From: Desulfovibrio desulfuricans
GTDB taxonomy: Bacteria; Desulfobacterota; Desulfovibrionia; Desulfovibrionales; Desulfovibrionaceae
Direction of reading: 5' to 3'
Assembly (NCBI GenBank): GCA_015062205.1
Contig: SUVB01000043.1
Span: 1 to 36,792, forward strand
Length of the DNA stretch: 36,792 nt
Shown here: positions 1-8,325 of the stretch, piece by piece
How positions within the stretch are numbered: position 1 is the first letter of the stretch
Layout: each line of letters opens with the position of its first letter
The notes under the pieces: generated by a model
Seen by the model: the letters and a program-made list of their open reading frames with translations, nothing else
What the model was told of the DNA's origin: nothing
Databases searched by the model: none
Position numbers and translations under genes: made by a program

Positions 1-494
1 GCAAGATTGCCGATGGGTTACAATATGTCCATAGAAGTCCTCGTTGTCAATATCCCGAAATTCATCTGGAAATTGCTAACCAAGGGCAGTATTGCCCTTT
101 CCGAGGAGCGTACGGGGCGTAGGAAGGCCGATATCCGGCTAAGAAAGAAAACAAAAAACTGGCTCACCAAAGGAAATCCCTTTCGGGCCAGCCAGCTAGT
201 TACGCTTCTGCCTACGCTGCTTGTTCGGTCAAGGGTCGCTACGCTTCTGCCCTTGACCTCACTTCCCTGCTTCGGCATCCGCTACTTACGCTGGCGGCTC
301 CGAAGGAAATTTCAAGTACCTCTTTCCGACAGGCAGGACAACTGCCCCTGAGACCCGTTTTTTTCGTCTGAGCACAGTCTACAGAACAGAAGAAAATGAC
401 GAACAGGCAAAAGATGACCTGTGACCCATCCCGGCATGGTTCGTGATTTTCTCATTGCTATTATGCATGGTAAAATCGCTTAATAAGGGCAGTT
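1..494. other. Gene-poor relic sequence downstream of tRNA-Arg
   Basis: No convincing gene is visible. The open frames here are short, start without ribosome-binding sites and resemble no family I recognise. The stretch holds a minus-strand terminator-like hairpin (159-191), a perfect 9-bp stem GGTCAAGGG/CCCTTGACC at 227-258, and a short direct repeat ACGCTTCTGCC at about 202-212 and 241-251. Lying between a window edge and an integrase scrap next to a tRNA, it is most simply read as debris of an old integrated element; that is inference. Confidence 0.4.
137..191 (-). terminator. Rho-independent terminator, minus strand
   Basis: An imperfect stem at 159-191 (CTGGCTC paired with GGGCCAG through a G-U wobble, then AAAGG with CCTTT around a small bulge) is followed on the minus strand by a run reading TTTTTTGTTTTCTTTC. 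The gene it once served is not visible; the nearest minus-strand coding remnant is the integrase scrap upstream. Confidence 0.6.
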
Positions 495-620
495 TCACGA
501 TTCTTTCTGAGAAAGGACAGTATTCCTCAATTTATCAAGATGGTTAACCAAATCCTGCATCATCCTTGTCCGTTCGGGAAGATACTCGGCATAAGGGGCA
601 TCAATATCCTCTTGGGTGAC
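495..620 (-). pseudogene. C-terminal remnant of a P4-type tyrosine integrase
   Basis: The minus-strand frame ending at the TGA at 495-497 encodes about 41 residues that include DAPYAEYLPERTRMMQ and end in a VNHLDKLR-type tail. This matches the extreme C-terminus of P4/DUF4102 integrases, where the active-site tyrosine is followed by a conserved ...YL..RR.MMQ.WADYLD segment. The complete recombinase at 18733-19650 has the equivalent YQRSELLADRRRMMQAWADW. The frame stays open towards the tRNA but has no start codon, catalytic Arg or His box, so about nine tenths of the gene is missing. It lies directly downstream of the tRNA-Arg 3' end, the usual position of such an integrase. The family call rests on one short motif. 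Confidence 0.5.
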
Positions 621-640
621 AGATGGGTGACAAAATGAAG

Positions 641-671
641 AAGGGGCTACGGCAATTTTCCGTAACCCCTT
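641..671 (-). terminator. Terminator of tRNA-Arg
   Basis: A 12-bp stem (AAGGGGTTACGG paired with CCGTAGCCCCTT on the minus strand, fully paired with one G-U) lies 9 bp downstream of the tRNA CCA end and is followed by a modest T-rich run. The opposite strand would have an A-C mismatch, so the minus strand is the functional direction. Confidence 0.75.
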
Positions 672-679
672 GTAAATTC

Positions 680-756
680 TGGTGCGCCCGGCAGGAATCG
701 AACCTGCGGCCTACAACTTAGGAGGTTGTCGCTCTATCCAACTGAGCTACGAGCGC
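680..756 (-). tRNA. tRNA-Arg, anticodon CCU
   Basis: On the minus strand the sequence folds as a complete 77-nt cloverleaf. The acceptor stem is GCGCTCG/CGGGCGC, the T-arm contains GGTTCGATTCC, and discriminator A plus an encoded CCA lie at 680-683. The anticodon stem ACAAC/GTTGT closes the loop CTCCTAA, giving anticodon CCU, which reads AGG. Its 3' end borders an integrase remnant, so the locus has probably served as a phage or island attachment site. No second copy of its 3' end is visible in this window. Confidence 0.95.
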
Positions 757-766
757 AATTCATAAC

Positions 767-794
767 ATTTATGACCTGTTGGCGGCCGTGTCAA
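767..794 (-). promoter_or_regulatory. Promoter of tRNA-Arg
   Basis: On the minus strand TTGACA (789-794) and ATAAAT (767-772) are separated by 16 bp, ending about 10 bp before the tRNA 5' end, as expected for a sigma70 promoter of a stable RNA. Confidence 0.65.
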
Positions 795-960
795 GCCGGA
801 AAGACGGGTTCTGGCCGGGGCAGGCGCATCAAAAAAACGTGTGACGCAGGGAAGCAGCTCTTCAGTTCCTTCAGCGGAGAGAAGGGCATCCTCCAACCTG
901 CCGCATGCCGCGGAACGTCGAAATCCGGATGCGTCTCCCAGTTCAGATGCGTCCGGTCTA

Positions 961-989
961 TTGACAGCTGCGGGGGGCGTACTTACTTA
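961..989 (+). promoter_or_regulatory. Candidate sigma70 promoter of grpE
   Basis: TTGACA at 961-966 and TACTTA at 984-989 are separated by 17 bp, about 85 bp upstream of the grpE start. The -35 box is perfect and the -10 box imperfect. I saw no CIRCE-type repeat or clear sigma32 promoter here, so heat-shock control is not evident. Confidence 0.5.
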
Positions 990-1074
990 ACAAAAAGTTC
1001 GTGTTCCCGCATGGAACGCATCGCCGGCGCAACGGAGCCGGAGTTTGCCTGCGGGAGGATGGTGAGGAGGAAGC

Positions 1075-1731
1075 ATGCAGCGTCACAAGCTACATCGCAC
1101 GTACGGCCGGCAGGACGATCGTGCGGAAGGGCGGCCGGAGCGGCCCGGAGAGGATTTTTCGCCTGAAGATGCCTTTTTGAAGGACGAGGCCACGCTGTTC
1201 GGGCAGGAGCCGCCTTCCGAAGGGGAAACGGAGCGCGCCGGAGTTGACGCTGCGCGGGAAAAGGACGCGCCTGCCGCCTCCCCCGACGTGGCTATGGTGG
1301 AGGAACGCTGCAAGGCGGAAATTGCCGAGGTGCGCCTGCGCGCCGCGGCGGAAATGGAAAATTTCAAGAAGCGTCTGGCCCGTGAACATGAGGAGCAGAT
1401 GCGCTACGCGGCGGAAAAGGTCATGGGCGACCTTTTGCCGACGCTGGACAACCTTGACCTTGCCCTGCAGTACGGCAGCAAGAACGAAGCCTGCAAGGAC
1501 ATGCTGCAGGGCGTGGCCATGACGCAGAAGCTGCTGCTGGATGCTGTAGCCAGACATGGCCTGAAGCCCGTGGGCGAGGAAGGGGAGGAGTTCGATCCCG
1601 GCGTGCACGAGGCCGTGGGCTTCGAGGACAGGCCTGATTTTGCCCCCAATTCCGTGGCCCGCGTGCTGCAGCACGGCTACAAGCTGGGCGAGCGGCTGCT
1701 GCGTCCGGCCAAGGTCATGGTCAGGCAGTGA
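1075..1731 (+). CDS. grpE: GrpE nucleotide-exchange factor
   Basis: GrpE is the cytoplasmic co-chaperone that drives ADP release from DnaK. The 218-aa protein has a charged, low-complexity N-terminus of about 70 residues, then a long helix with the family pattern EMENFKKRLARE (about 99-110). A helical core contains LLPTLDNLDLAL, and the C-terminal beta domain contains FDPGVHEAVG and ends VLQHGYKLGERLLRPAKVMV, the GrpE signature. The ATG at 1075 follows an AGGAGGA Shine-Dalgarno sequence. Length and domain order are normal for the family. Its usual partners hrcA, dnaK and dnaJ are not adjacent; the gene appears to be monocistronic, with a strong terminator downstream. Confidence 0.96.
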   Translation: MQRHKLHRTYGRQDDRAEGRPERPGEDFSPEDAFLKDEATLFGQEPPSEGETERAGVDAAREKDAPAASPDVAMVEERCKAEIAEVRLRAAAEMENFKKRLAREHEEQMRYAAEKVMGDLLPTLDNLDLALQYGSKNEACKDMLQGVAMTQKLLLDAVARHGLKPVGEEGEEFDPGVHEAVGFEDRPDFAPNSVARVLQHGYKLGERLLRPAKVMVRQ

Positions 1732-1775
1732 GCAGCACGGCTGTTCAGCCTGCGATAGCAGGCACCGCATGACGA

Positions 1776-1808
1776 CGCCCGACGGCATTGCCGTCGGGCG
1801 TTTTTGTC
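1776..1808 (+). terminator. Rho-independent terminator of grpE
   Basis: A perfect 11-bp GC-rich stem (CGCCCGACGGC/GCCGTCGGGCG) with a 3-nt loop is followed directly by TTTTTGT. It ends the grpE transcript; the next gene converges from the minus strand. Confidence 0.92.
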
Positions 1809-1919
1809 TGTTCAGGGAAGCATGCGGCCCCGCAGGCGCGGCTGCGTATGGCAAGGGCCTTCCGTCAGGCTGCCGGAGCCGACGTCATTGCCGCCGTTCC
1901 GTCATGCTGCCCGGTGCAG

Positions 1920-2513
1920 CTATTTTTTCCGCAGCAGGGGCGGCAGCAGCTGCCCCAGATGGTCGGCCATGCGGCGCAGCATGCGGCTTTCGGCGGCGGC
2001 AAGAGTGTCGTAGGCGGTTCCGGGTACCTCTTCCCTGTCGGCATAGATGCCCTTGCCCAGGGTGTTGTCGCGGCTGTCGCGCAGCGTCCAGCGGGCCTCC
2101 AGCACGGCGCTGGCATTGAAGTCGCCGTCCAGACGCTGCACGTCCACAAAAAGGATGTAGTCGGCCGCAGCATCGTCGCCGGGGGCGGGCACGTTGACGC
2201 CCGCCGCCAGCAGGGGCGCGCCCAGCCCCTCCTGCATCAGGCGGCGCACGCCGACGGCCACAGGTTCGGCCCATGCGTGAAACTGTGAGACAACCAGTTC
2301 CGGCGAGCCGTCCGCGCGGCTCACGATGCCGTTGCGATCCAGATAGTTCGGCACGGTCACCTGCGCCACGCGCAGGTTGGCGGCGGGCAGGGCGTCGGCC
2401 TGCAGGGGCGTGTGCGCGCTTTCCAGCAGGTAGTAGCGTGTGGGAGCGCTGCGCCCGCATGCGGCGAGCAGCAGGAGCAGCACAAGCGAAAGCGGAAGAA
2501 AGGGGCGGTGCAT
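1920..2513 (-). CDS. PqiC/YmbA-like lipoprotein of an Mla-type transporter
   Basis: This 197-aa protein starts with a hydrophobic signal sequence ending in the lipobox LAAC (Cys about 19), so it should be an outer-membrane lipoprotein. The mature part has the ABC-type transport auxiliary lipoprotein (DUF330) pattern: a short TRYYLLES strand near the N-terminus, a VTVPNYLDRNGIVSR strand, and a later DYILFVDVQRLDG strand. In characterised Pqi systems this protein links the MCE assembly to the outer membrane. It is the last gene of the four-gene minus-strand operon; its ATG overlaps the TGA of the MCE gene by one base, implying translational coupling. The family call is firm, the transported lipid unknown. 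Confidence 0.85.
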   Translation of the reverse strand: MHRPFLPLSLVLLLLLAACGRSAPTRYYLLESAHTPLQADALPAANLRVAQVTVPNYLDRNGIVSRADGSPELVVSQFHAWAEPVAVGVRRLMQEGLGAPLLAAGVNVPAPGDDAAADYILFVDVQRLDGDFNASAVLEARWTLRDSRDNTLGKGIYADREEVPGTAYDTLAAAESRMLRRMADHLGQLLPPLLRKK

Positions 2514-3475
2514 CAGCGTGATCCTCGTCTGCCCTTGAGCAGGGTCTCAGGGTTGCGTTCAAGCATGTCGGCCAGGGCGCGCAGGGAGCGCGCGGTTTCG
2601 ACGCTTTCCTTGAGAAGCCGTCGAAAATCGTTCATGGCGGGCGAGTCGCGCCCCAGCAGCCGCTGGGCCGACGCCGTGACCGTGCGCAGCTGGTCCGCGG
2701 CCACGGCCATGCTTTGCATGGCCTCGCGGAAGGAGGCCAGGGTGGCGGGCAGGTTCTTGTCCATGGCCGTACTTGTCGTGCTGAGGTTGTTCAGGGTCTG
2801 CGTAAGGTCGGCGCGCATGGAACCCAGCAGGTTTCGGGCTTCCTCGAACGTGGCGGCAATGGAGTCAAGCGTCGTGCCCAGTTTGTTGTCGGCAAGGCCT
2901 GAAGATATGTTTTGCAGTACGGCGTTCAGCGAGTTGCTCATCTGTTCCAGCGGCAGCTGCTCCAGCGTGCTTTGCAGGTTGTCGATGGGGGAGGGGATGG
3001 TGGGTATTTCCACATCCGGCGTGGAGGAGCGGAAATTGGCCGGGGTGTTGGGGTAAAAATCCAGTTCCACGAGGTATCGGCCGGTGATAAGGCTCTGTAG
3101 CTGCAGCTGCGCCCTGAGACCGCGCTGCACCATGCGGCGGAGAATTTCCTGCTGGAGGGATCGCGAGGCCTCGCCCGCGCCGTCGGCGCGCACGAAGCTG
3201 TGCTCGTTGATGCGCACATAGACGGGGATGGTCACATTGGAGTCGCGCGTGTTGGCCACCAGGTTGATGCTCGTGACGCTGCCCATGGGCACGCCCCGGA
3301 AGACCACGGGCGCGCCCGTGGAAAGGCCGCTGACGGAGCCGTCAAAGTACATCACGTATTCCAGATCGTTGGTGAGCAGGCGGCCGCCGCCCAGCGCCAT
3401 GATGCCGAGGATCAGCAGAAGCAGCCCCCCCAGCAGAAACGCGCCCACCGTTGTCTTGTATTGTTGTGCAGTCAT
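2513..3475 (-). CDS. MlaD-family MCE-domain lipid-transport protein
   Basis: This 320-aa periplasmic protein is anchored by one N-terminal transmembrane helix (about 9-30, with the run GGLLLLILGIMALGG). It is followed by a single MCE domain (about 40-120: VMYFDGSVSGLSTGAPVVFRG is the family start, then GSVTSINL). The C-terminal part is helical and heptad-like, rich in Leu/Asn/Ser, as in MCE proteins that form hydrophobic tunnels between membranes. It should work with the permease and ATPase encoded just upstream and the lipoprotein downstream. The start overlaps the ATPase stop (ATGA, 3472-3475). The long C-terminal helix makes it more PqiB/Yeb-like than the short E. coli MlaD. Confidence 0.9.
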   Translation of the reverse strand: MTAQQYKTTVGAFLLGGLLLLILGIMALGGGRLLTNDLEYVMYFDGSVSGLSTGAPVVFRGVPMGSVTSINLVANTRDSNVTIPVYVRINEHSFVRADGAGEASRSLQQEILRRMVQRGLRAQLQLQSLITGRYLVELDFYPNTPANFRSSTPDVEIPTIPSPIDNLQSTLEQLPLEQMSNSLNAVLQNISSGLADNKLGTTLDSIAATFEEARNLLGSMRADLTQTLNNLSTTSTAMDKNLPATLASFREAMQSMAVAADQLRTVTASAQRLLGRDSPAMNDFRRLLKESVETARSLRALADMLERNPETLLKGRRGSR

Positions 3476-4344
3476 ACAGATGCCCCCTGGTCCGCCGTTC
3501 CGGCAGTCCCGCCGGGCGTGCCCGCGTTTTCGTTGCGCGCGCCGCCCCTGGTCAGGAACTGCATGGCGTTGTTCTCCGTGCCGGGATCGCGCACCAGCGC
3601 CTTGGGGTCGCCGTGGGCTGTGGCCGTACGGGTTTGCGCGTCCAGAAAGATGCCGTTGTTTGCAATGGCGAAAATGCTTGCCAGCTCGTGCGACACAATG
3701 ACAAAGGTCGTGCCCAGGCTTTCGCGCAGCTCCAGAATGAGGTCATCCAGCAGGCGGGAGCTTACCGGGTCAAGCCCGGCGGAAGGCTCGTCCAGAAAGA
3801 GGATGCGCGGGTCCAGCGCCATGGCCCTGGCAAGGCCGGCGCGTTTGCGCATGCCGCCGCTGATTTCTGAGGGATAGTAGTCCTCAAAGCCCGCCAGCCC
3901 GGCAAGCGCCAGCTTCAGCGAGGCGTGTTCGCGAATTTCCTCGTCGTTCATCGTGGTGTACAGCTGCAGGGGCAGGCCCACGTTTTCCGCCAGCGTCATG
4001 GAACTCCACAGCGCGCCGCTCTGGAAGAGCACGCCCGTGCCGCGCATGAGGGTGTCGCGTGCGGCCTCCGTGCCGTTCCAGAAATCCTCCCCGTCGTAGC
4101 GCACCGTGCCCCGGCTCGGCTGCTTGAGGCCCATGAGCACGCGCAGCAGCGTGCTCTTGCCGCAGCCGGAGCCGCCCATGATCATGAAGATGTCGCCGGG
4201 GCGCACGTCAAAGGAAACGTCGCGCATGAGCACATAGGAGCCGAAGGCCACCGTGAGGTCGCGCGCGCTGATGCGGGCTTCCGTAGCGGCGGAAGCGGCG
4301 GCGGATGTGTTGCCCGCGCAGTGTTGCATCGCTGTTCCCGACAT
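3472..4344 (-). CDS. MlaF-family ABC transporter ATPase
   Basis: This 290-aa cytoplasmic ATPase powers the MlaE-type permease encoded just upstream. Visible motifs: Walker A GGSGCGKST (about 56-64), Q-loop FQSGALWSSMT, signature SGGMRKRAGLARA, Walker B ILFLDEPSAGLDP and the switch His in IVSHELAS. The SGGMRKR form and the SSMTLAENV segment after the Q-loop are typical of the MlaF/Ttg2A branch. A tail of about 30 residues rich in Gly, Thr and Ala follows the fold. It overlaps mlaD by 4 bp and lies one base from the permease gene, so the four genes form one transcription unit. Confidence 0.93.
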   Translation of the reverse strand: MSGTAMQHCAGNTSAAASAATEARISARDLTVAFGSYVLMRDVSFDVRPGDIFMIMGGSGCGKSTLLRVLMGLKQPSRGTVRYDGEDFWNGTEAARDTLMRGTGVLFQSGALWSSMTLAENVGLPLQLYTTMNDEEIREHASLKLALAGLAGFEDYYPSEISGGMRKRAGLARAMALDPRILFLDEPSAGLDPVSSRLLDDLILELRESLGTTFVIVSHELASIFAIANNGIFLDAQTRTATAHGDPKALVRDPGTENNAMQFLTRGGARNENAGTPGGTAGTADQGASV

Positions 4345-4345
4345 G

Positions 4346-5476
4346 TCACACGCCCAGCACGTTGCAGAGGATGGTGATGACGGCCGTGGCCACGATGATG
4401 CCCACGATGGAATGCACCACGGCGGTGGTGGTGGCCTGCCCCACGGCCTGGGCGCTGCGCCCGCAGCGGATGCCGTGGTAGCAGCCGAACAGGGCCACGA
4501 TGACGCCGAAGGTCGTGCTGTAGACGAGCCCGATGAGCACGTGTTTGAAGGGCACCATGCGCACGGTGGCGTTGAGGTATTCCATGGGGTTCAGGCCCAG
4601 CATGAGCGTGCCCACCGCAAAGCCGCCCACCACGCCCATGAGGTCCGCATAGAGGGTCAGCAGGGGCACCATGCCCATGAGCGCCAGCACGCGCGGCAGC
4701 ACCAGAAAATCGTGCGGCGAAACGCCCAGCGTGGAGAGGGCGTCCACCTCTTCATTGACCTGCATGGTCCCGATGAGCGCCGCATAGGCCGCGCCCACGC
4801 GGCCCGCCATGACCACGCCCACCATGATGGCCCCCATGACGCGCAGCATGCCGATGCCCACCAGCCCGGCCACGTAGATCTGCGCCCCGAACTGCGTCAG
4901 CTGCACCGCGCCCACAAAGGCCAGGATGAGCCCGAACAGCAGGCTGGTCAGCGAAATGATGGGGAGAGCCTGGACGCCGCATTCGTGCATGGCGGTCAGC
5001 AGATCCCGGGAGCGCATCTGCGTCCTGCCCAGCAGGAGCCGTCGGAAGGCGAGAACCGTCTCGCCCAGAAAGGCGAGAAAATCCGCCATGCGCGGGATGA
5101 TGTCCAGCACATGCCCTCCCACGCGGGCGAAGATATGCTCCTCTTCATGCGCGTTCCGTCCGGAACCCGCCTTGGGGGGCACGGCGAAGGCCAGCCTGAG
5201 CATGCGTTCCACACCCTGCGGCAGGTTCATATGCAGGGAGAGGCCGCGTTCTCCGGCGGCTTTGGCGGCCTGTGTCAGAAAGACCAGCAGGCTGCTGTCC
5301 CAGCGGCCGAGATCCGCGCTTTCCAGATGCAACTCGCGCAGCCGTCCGTCGGCGACGGCGCGCAGGGCGGCGCGGGCCGTTTCCGGCCATGGCGTGTCCC
5401 TGTTCCAGCAGCCGCCCACGCAGATGCGCAGCAGCTGCCCCTGAACGTGGGCTGTCACTTGCGGACTTGGTTCCAT
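4346..5476 (-). CDS. MlaE-family permease with N-terminal STAS-like domain
   Basis: Residues from about 130 to the end form the MlaE permease fold: multiple hydrophobic helices, the signature region MAGRVGAAYAALIGTMQVNEE and an N-terminal elbow segment. The first 100 or so residues look like a STAS domain (VQGQLLRICVGGCWNRDT at the start, then LHLESADLGRWDSS), so the STAS partner, a separate protein (MlaB) in E. coli, is fused here. I chose the ATG at 5474-5476 because the STAS domain starts there and a good promoter ends right at it. The frame is open further upstream (ATG at 5527, GTG/TTG to 5554), so an extension of 17-26 residues is possible. First gene of the operon, divergent from polA. 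Confidence 0.88.
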   Translation of the reverse strand: MEPSPQVTAHVQGQLLRICVGGCWNRDTPWPETARAALRAVADGRLRELHLESADLGRWDSSLLVFLTQAAKAAGERGLSLHMNLPQGVERMLRLAFAVPPKAGSGRNAHEEEHIFARVGGHVLDIIPRMADFLAFLGETVLAFRRLLLGRTQMRSRDLLTAMHECGVQALPIISLTSLLFGLILAFVGAVQLTQFGAQIYVAGLVGIGMLRVMGAIMVGVVMAGRVGAAYAALIGTMQVNEEVDALSTLGVSPHDFLVLPRVLALMGMVPLLTLYADLMGVVGGFAVGTLMLGLNPMEYLNATVRMVPFKHVLIGLVYSTTFGVIVALFGCYHGIRCGRSAQAVGQATTTAVVHSIVGIIVATAVITILCNVLGV

Positions 5477-5482
5477 CCCTAT

Positions 5483-5511
5483 AGTATACACCCAACGGCA
5501 GGCCTGCGCAA
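5483..5511 (-). promoter_or_regulatory. Promoter of the Mla-type operon, possibly leaderless
   Basis: On the minus strand TTGCGC (5506-5511) and TATACT (5483-5488) are 17 bp apart. The predicted transcription start falls on or within a base or two of the ATG at 5476, so the transcript would have essentially no 5' leader. If translation instead starts at 5527 or 5554 this promoter would be internal. Confidence 0.55.
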
Positions 5512-5568
5512 GCGTCCCCTTCTTCATGGCGGCCGCGTTTCCCTTCACCGTCAACCCTCCGGACCGTC

Positions 5569-8325
5569 ATGTCGCTGAAAGAACGTCTCAATCTCGCCGC
5601 CGCCCCCGTTTTCCTGATGGACGGCTCCGCCTTCATCTACAGGGGCTTTTTCGCCAACAAGAACATGCAGCGCTCGGACGGCTTCCCCACCAACGCGCTG
5701 GTGGTGGTGACGCGGGTGCTGCTGCGCATTCTGCGCGAGGAGCGGCCCGAGCACTTCCTCTTTGTCAAGGACGGCCGCGGCAGGACATTCCGTCACGACA
5801 TCTTTCCCCTGTACAAGGCCAACCGCGAAGCCACGCCGGAAGACCTGACGCGCCAGATGGAGCCCATATTGCGCATGGTGCGCGCCCTGGGCATTCCTGT
5901 GGAGATTTCCGACGGCTGCGAGGCGGATGACTGCATCGCTTCGCTGGCCGCGCGTTTCAGCGCGCGTCTGCCCGTGGTCATCGTCAGCGGCGACAAGGAC
6001 CTGAAGCAGTGCCTCGGCCCCAATGTCTACCTGTGGGACCCGGCCGCGCGGGAGGAGAAGCTGCTTACTGCTGCCGCCTTCACCGCCGAAAGCGGCGTTC
6101 CCCCTGAGCGCTGGCCCGACGTGCAGGCGCTCATCGGCGACACCAGCGACAACATTCCCGGCGTGCCCGGCATAGGCCCCAAGACGGCGCAGAAAATTTT
6201 TGAAATCTGCCCCAGCCTGGAGGACATCCGCGACCATTTCGCGCTGCTGCCTCCCAAATTGCAGGACAAGCTGCGCGACCATCTGGAAAACATGTTCCTC
6301 TGGCGACGTCTGACCACGCTCTCGCGTACGGTGTGCGCGGACGTGCGCCTGGAAGACACGCGCGTGCGCCCGTTGGATTCCGGACAGTGCTCGGCCCTGG
6401 CGGACGAGTTCGAACTGCACGCCCTGCGGCGTGAAATGGCGGGCCTTGCGCGCGCGCAGCGCGGCGGCGCCGCCCGCGCGGACGGGCCTGCGGCGCAGGC
6501 CGCCGCCTCCCCCGCCGTTGCCGACGGCCCGGTGGCCCCGGTCATCGCAGAGGCGTCCCCTTCCGCGCCCGTCGCCTCCACAGGGGGAACCTATTTGCCC
6601 CCCGCATTCGGGGCCGGGCCGCAGATGAGCCTGCTGGACATGCCCGCCGAGCCCCCGTCCCCCGCCGTGGACGTCGTGGCGGCGCTGCCGTCCTGCTGCG
6701 GAAAGGCGGCGGCCGTCATCTGGCCCGGCGGCGCGGATCGCGCCCCGCATGTGGCCGTGGAGGGGGGGGAGGACCTGCGCTGGACCGGCCCCCTGCCGGA
6801 GTTGCGCGCCTGGCTGGCCGACGCGCGTCGCGTCGTCACGGCGGACCTCAAGGCGCGTCCGGCGCTGGACGTCATCCGGCGCGCCACGGCGGAGGGCGAG
6901 GCCTCATGCGGACTTTTCGACCTTGGGCTGGCGGCCTATCTTGTCAATCCGGAAGAGGGGGATTACGGCTGGCCGCGTCTGGCGGTGCGCTGGGGCGCGC
7001 CCCTGCGCGACAGCGCCACAGGCGGCCCCGGTGCGGCCGCGCTGGCGCTGCGTATGGCGGACGTGCTGGAACGGCGGCTGGAAGCCGACGGGCTGCTCGA
7101 TCTCTATACCGCGCTGGAACTGCCTCTCACGCCGGTGCTGGCCGACATGGAAGCCCGTGGCGTGCCCATCGACGCCGCCGCGTTTCAGACGTTTCTGGGG
7201 GACGTGCAGCGGGAACTGGACCGCCTGACCGGGGCCGTCTTCGCCGCAGCCGGAACCACATTCAACATCCGCTCGGCGCAACAGCTGGGCGAGGTGCTGT
7301 TCAACCGCCTCAAGCTGCCCGCGCCGCGCAGGACCAGAGGAGGGCAGGCCTCCACCAGTCAGGAGACGCTGGAAAAGCTGGCGGAGCGGCATCCTGTGGT
7401 GGACAGCATTCTTCAGTTCCGCAAGCTGGAAAAAATGCGCTCCACCTATCTGGACCCGCTGCCGCGCCTCGTGGACGGGCAGGGCCGCATACACACCACC
7501 TTCAACCAGAAGGCCACGGCCACGGGGCGGCTTTCGTCCAGCAATCCCAATTTGCAGAACATCCCCGTGCGCGGGCCGCTGGGCAAGCGCATGCGCGCCT
7601 GCTTCATTGCGGGGCCGGGCCGGGCGCTCGTCTCGGCGGATTACTCGCAGGTGGAGCTGCGCGTGCTGGCCCACATGTCGCAGGATGCGGCCCTGCTGGA
7701 GGCCTTTCGCAAGGGCGAGGACATCCATGCCCGTACGGCGGCCCTCATCTATGAACTCGAGCCTGAAGCCGTCAGCCCGGACCAGCGGCGCAACGCCAAG
7801 ACCATCAACTTCGGCCTCATCTATGGCATGGGCGCGCAGAAGCTGGCGCGTGAACTGAAGATTTCCGCCGCCGAGGCCAGGGAGTTCATTGCCCGCTACT
7901 TTGAGCGCCTCACCGGGCTCAAGGCTTTCTATGAAAATGTGGAGGCCGAGGCCAAACGGCTTGGATATGTGACGACGCTGGGCGGCCGGCGGCGGCTGCT
8001 GCCGGACATTCGCTCTCCCAACGGGCAGGCCTATGCCCTGGCGCGGCGACAGGCCGTCAATACCGTCATCCAGGGTTCAGCGGCGGACATCATCAAGCTG
8101 GCCATGCTGGCCGTGGCCCGGGACGCAAAACTGCGCAGTCTGGATGCGCGTCTGCTCCTGCAGGTGCATGATGAGCTCCTGCTGGAAGCGCCGCTGGAGG
8201 CAGCCGACGCCGTGGGCGCGCGCGTGGCCGCGCTCATGGGCAATGTGCGCCCCGGCGGAGAGGAGCTTTCCGTGCCTCTGGTGGTGGATTGGGGCAGGGG
8301 CCCCAACTGGGGCGTGGCGCACTAG
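5569..8325 (+). CDS. polA: DNA polymerase I
   Basis: The 918-aa polymerase has an N-terminal 5'-3' exonuclease domain (about 1-290) with DGSAFIYRGF, the acidic box SDGCEADDC, VSGDKDLKQ and the helix-hairpin-helix GVPGIGPKTAQ. A C-terminal family A polymerase domain carries motif A SADYSQVELR (about 688), motif B RRNAKTINFGLIYG (about 740) and motif C LQVHDELL (about 863). Between them an Ala/Pro-rich linker (about 295-380) leads into a degenerate 3'-5' exonuclease domain. The FDLGLAAYLVNP strand is recognisable, but the DxE motif expected earlier is not visible, so proofreading is probably lost. No clear Shine-Dalgarno precedes the ATG; no alternative in-frame start exists nearby. It makes Okazaki-fragment and repair patches in the cytoplasm. 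Confidence 0.97.
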   Translation: MSLKERLNLAAAPVFLMDGSAFIYRGFFANKNMQRSDGFPTNALVVVTRVLLRILREERPEHFLFVKDGRGRTFRHDIFPLYKANREATPEDLTRQMEPILRMVRALGIPVEISDGCEADDCIASLAARFSARLPVVIVSGDKDLKQCLGPNVYLWDPAAREEKLLTAAAFTAESGVPPERWPDVQALIGDTSDNIPGVPGIGPKTAQKIFEICPSLEDIRDHFALLPPKLQDKLRDHLENMFLWRRLTTLSRTVCADVRLEDTRVRPLDSGQCSALADEFELHALRREMAGLARAQRGGAARADGPAAQAAASPAVADGPVAPVIAEASPSAPVASTGGTYLPPAFGAGPQMSLLDMPAEPPSPAVDVVAALPSCCGKAAAVIWPGGADRAPHVAVEGGEDLRWTGPLPELRAWLADARRVVTADLKARPALDVIRRATAEGEASCGLFDLGLAAYLVNPEEGDYGWPRLAVRWGAPLRDSATGGPGAAALALRMADVLERRLEADGLLDLYTALELPLTPVLADMEARGVPIDAAAFQTFLGDVQRELDRLTGAVFAAAGTTFNIRSAQQLGEVLFNRLKLPAPRRTRGGQASTSQETLEKLAERHPVVDSILQFRKLEKMRSTYLDPLPRLVDGQGRIHTTFNQKATATGRLSSSNPNLQNIPVRGPLGKRMRACFIAGPGRALVSADYSQVELRVLAHMSQDAALLEAFRKGEDIHARTAALIYELEPEAVSPDQRRNAKTINFGLIYGMGAQKLARELKISAAEAREFIARYFERLTGLKAFYENVEAEAKRLGYVTTLGGRRRLLPDIRSPNGQAYALARRQAVNTVIQGSAADIIKLAMLAVARDAKLRSLDARLLLQVHDELLLEAPLEAADAVGARVAALMGNVRPGGEELSVPLVVDWGRGPNWGVAH

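Noticed and set aside
7..351. 114-aa open frame at the left edge
   Set aside because: No ribosome-binding site, composition of repeats and hairpins, and it overlaps a minus-strand terminator; no family likeness.
4253..5578. 441-aa plus-strand open frame opposite the permease gene
   Set aside because: His/Gln-rich shadow of the minus-strand MlaE-type gene; no start signals or domain.
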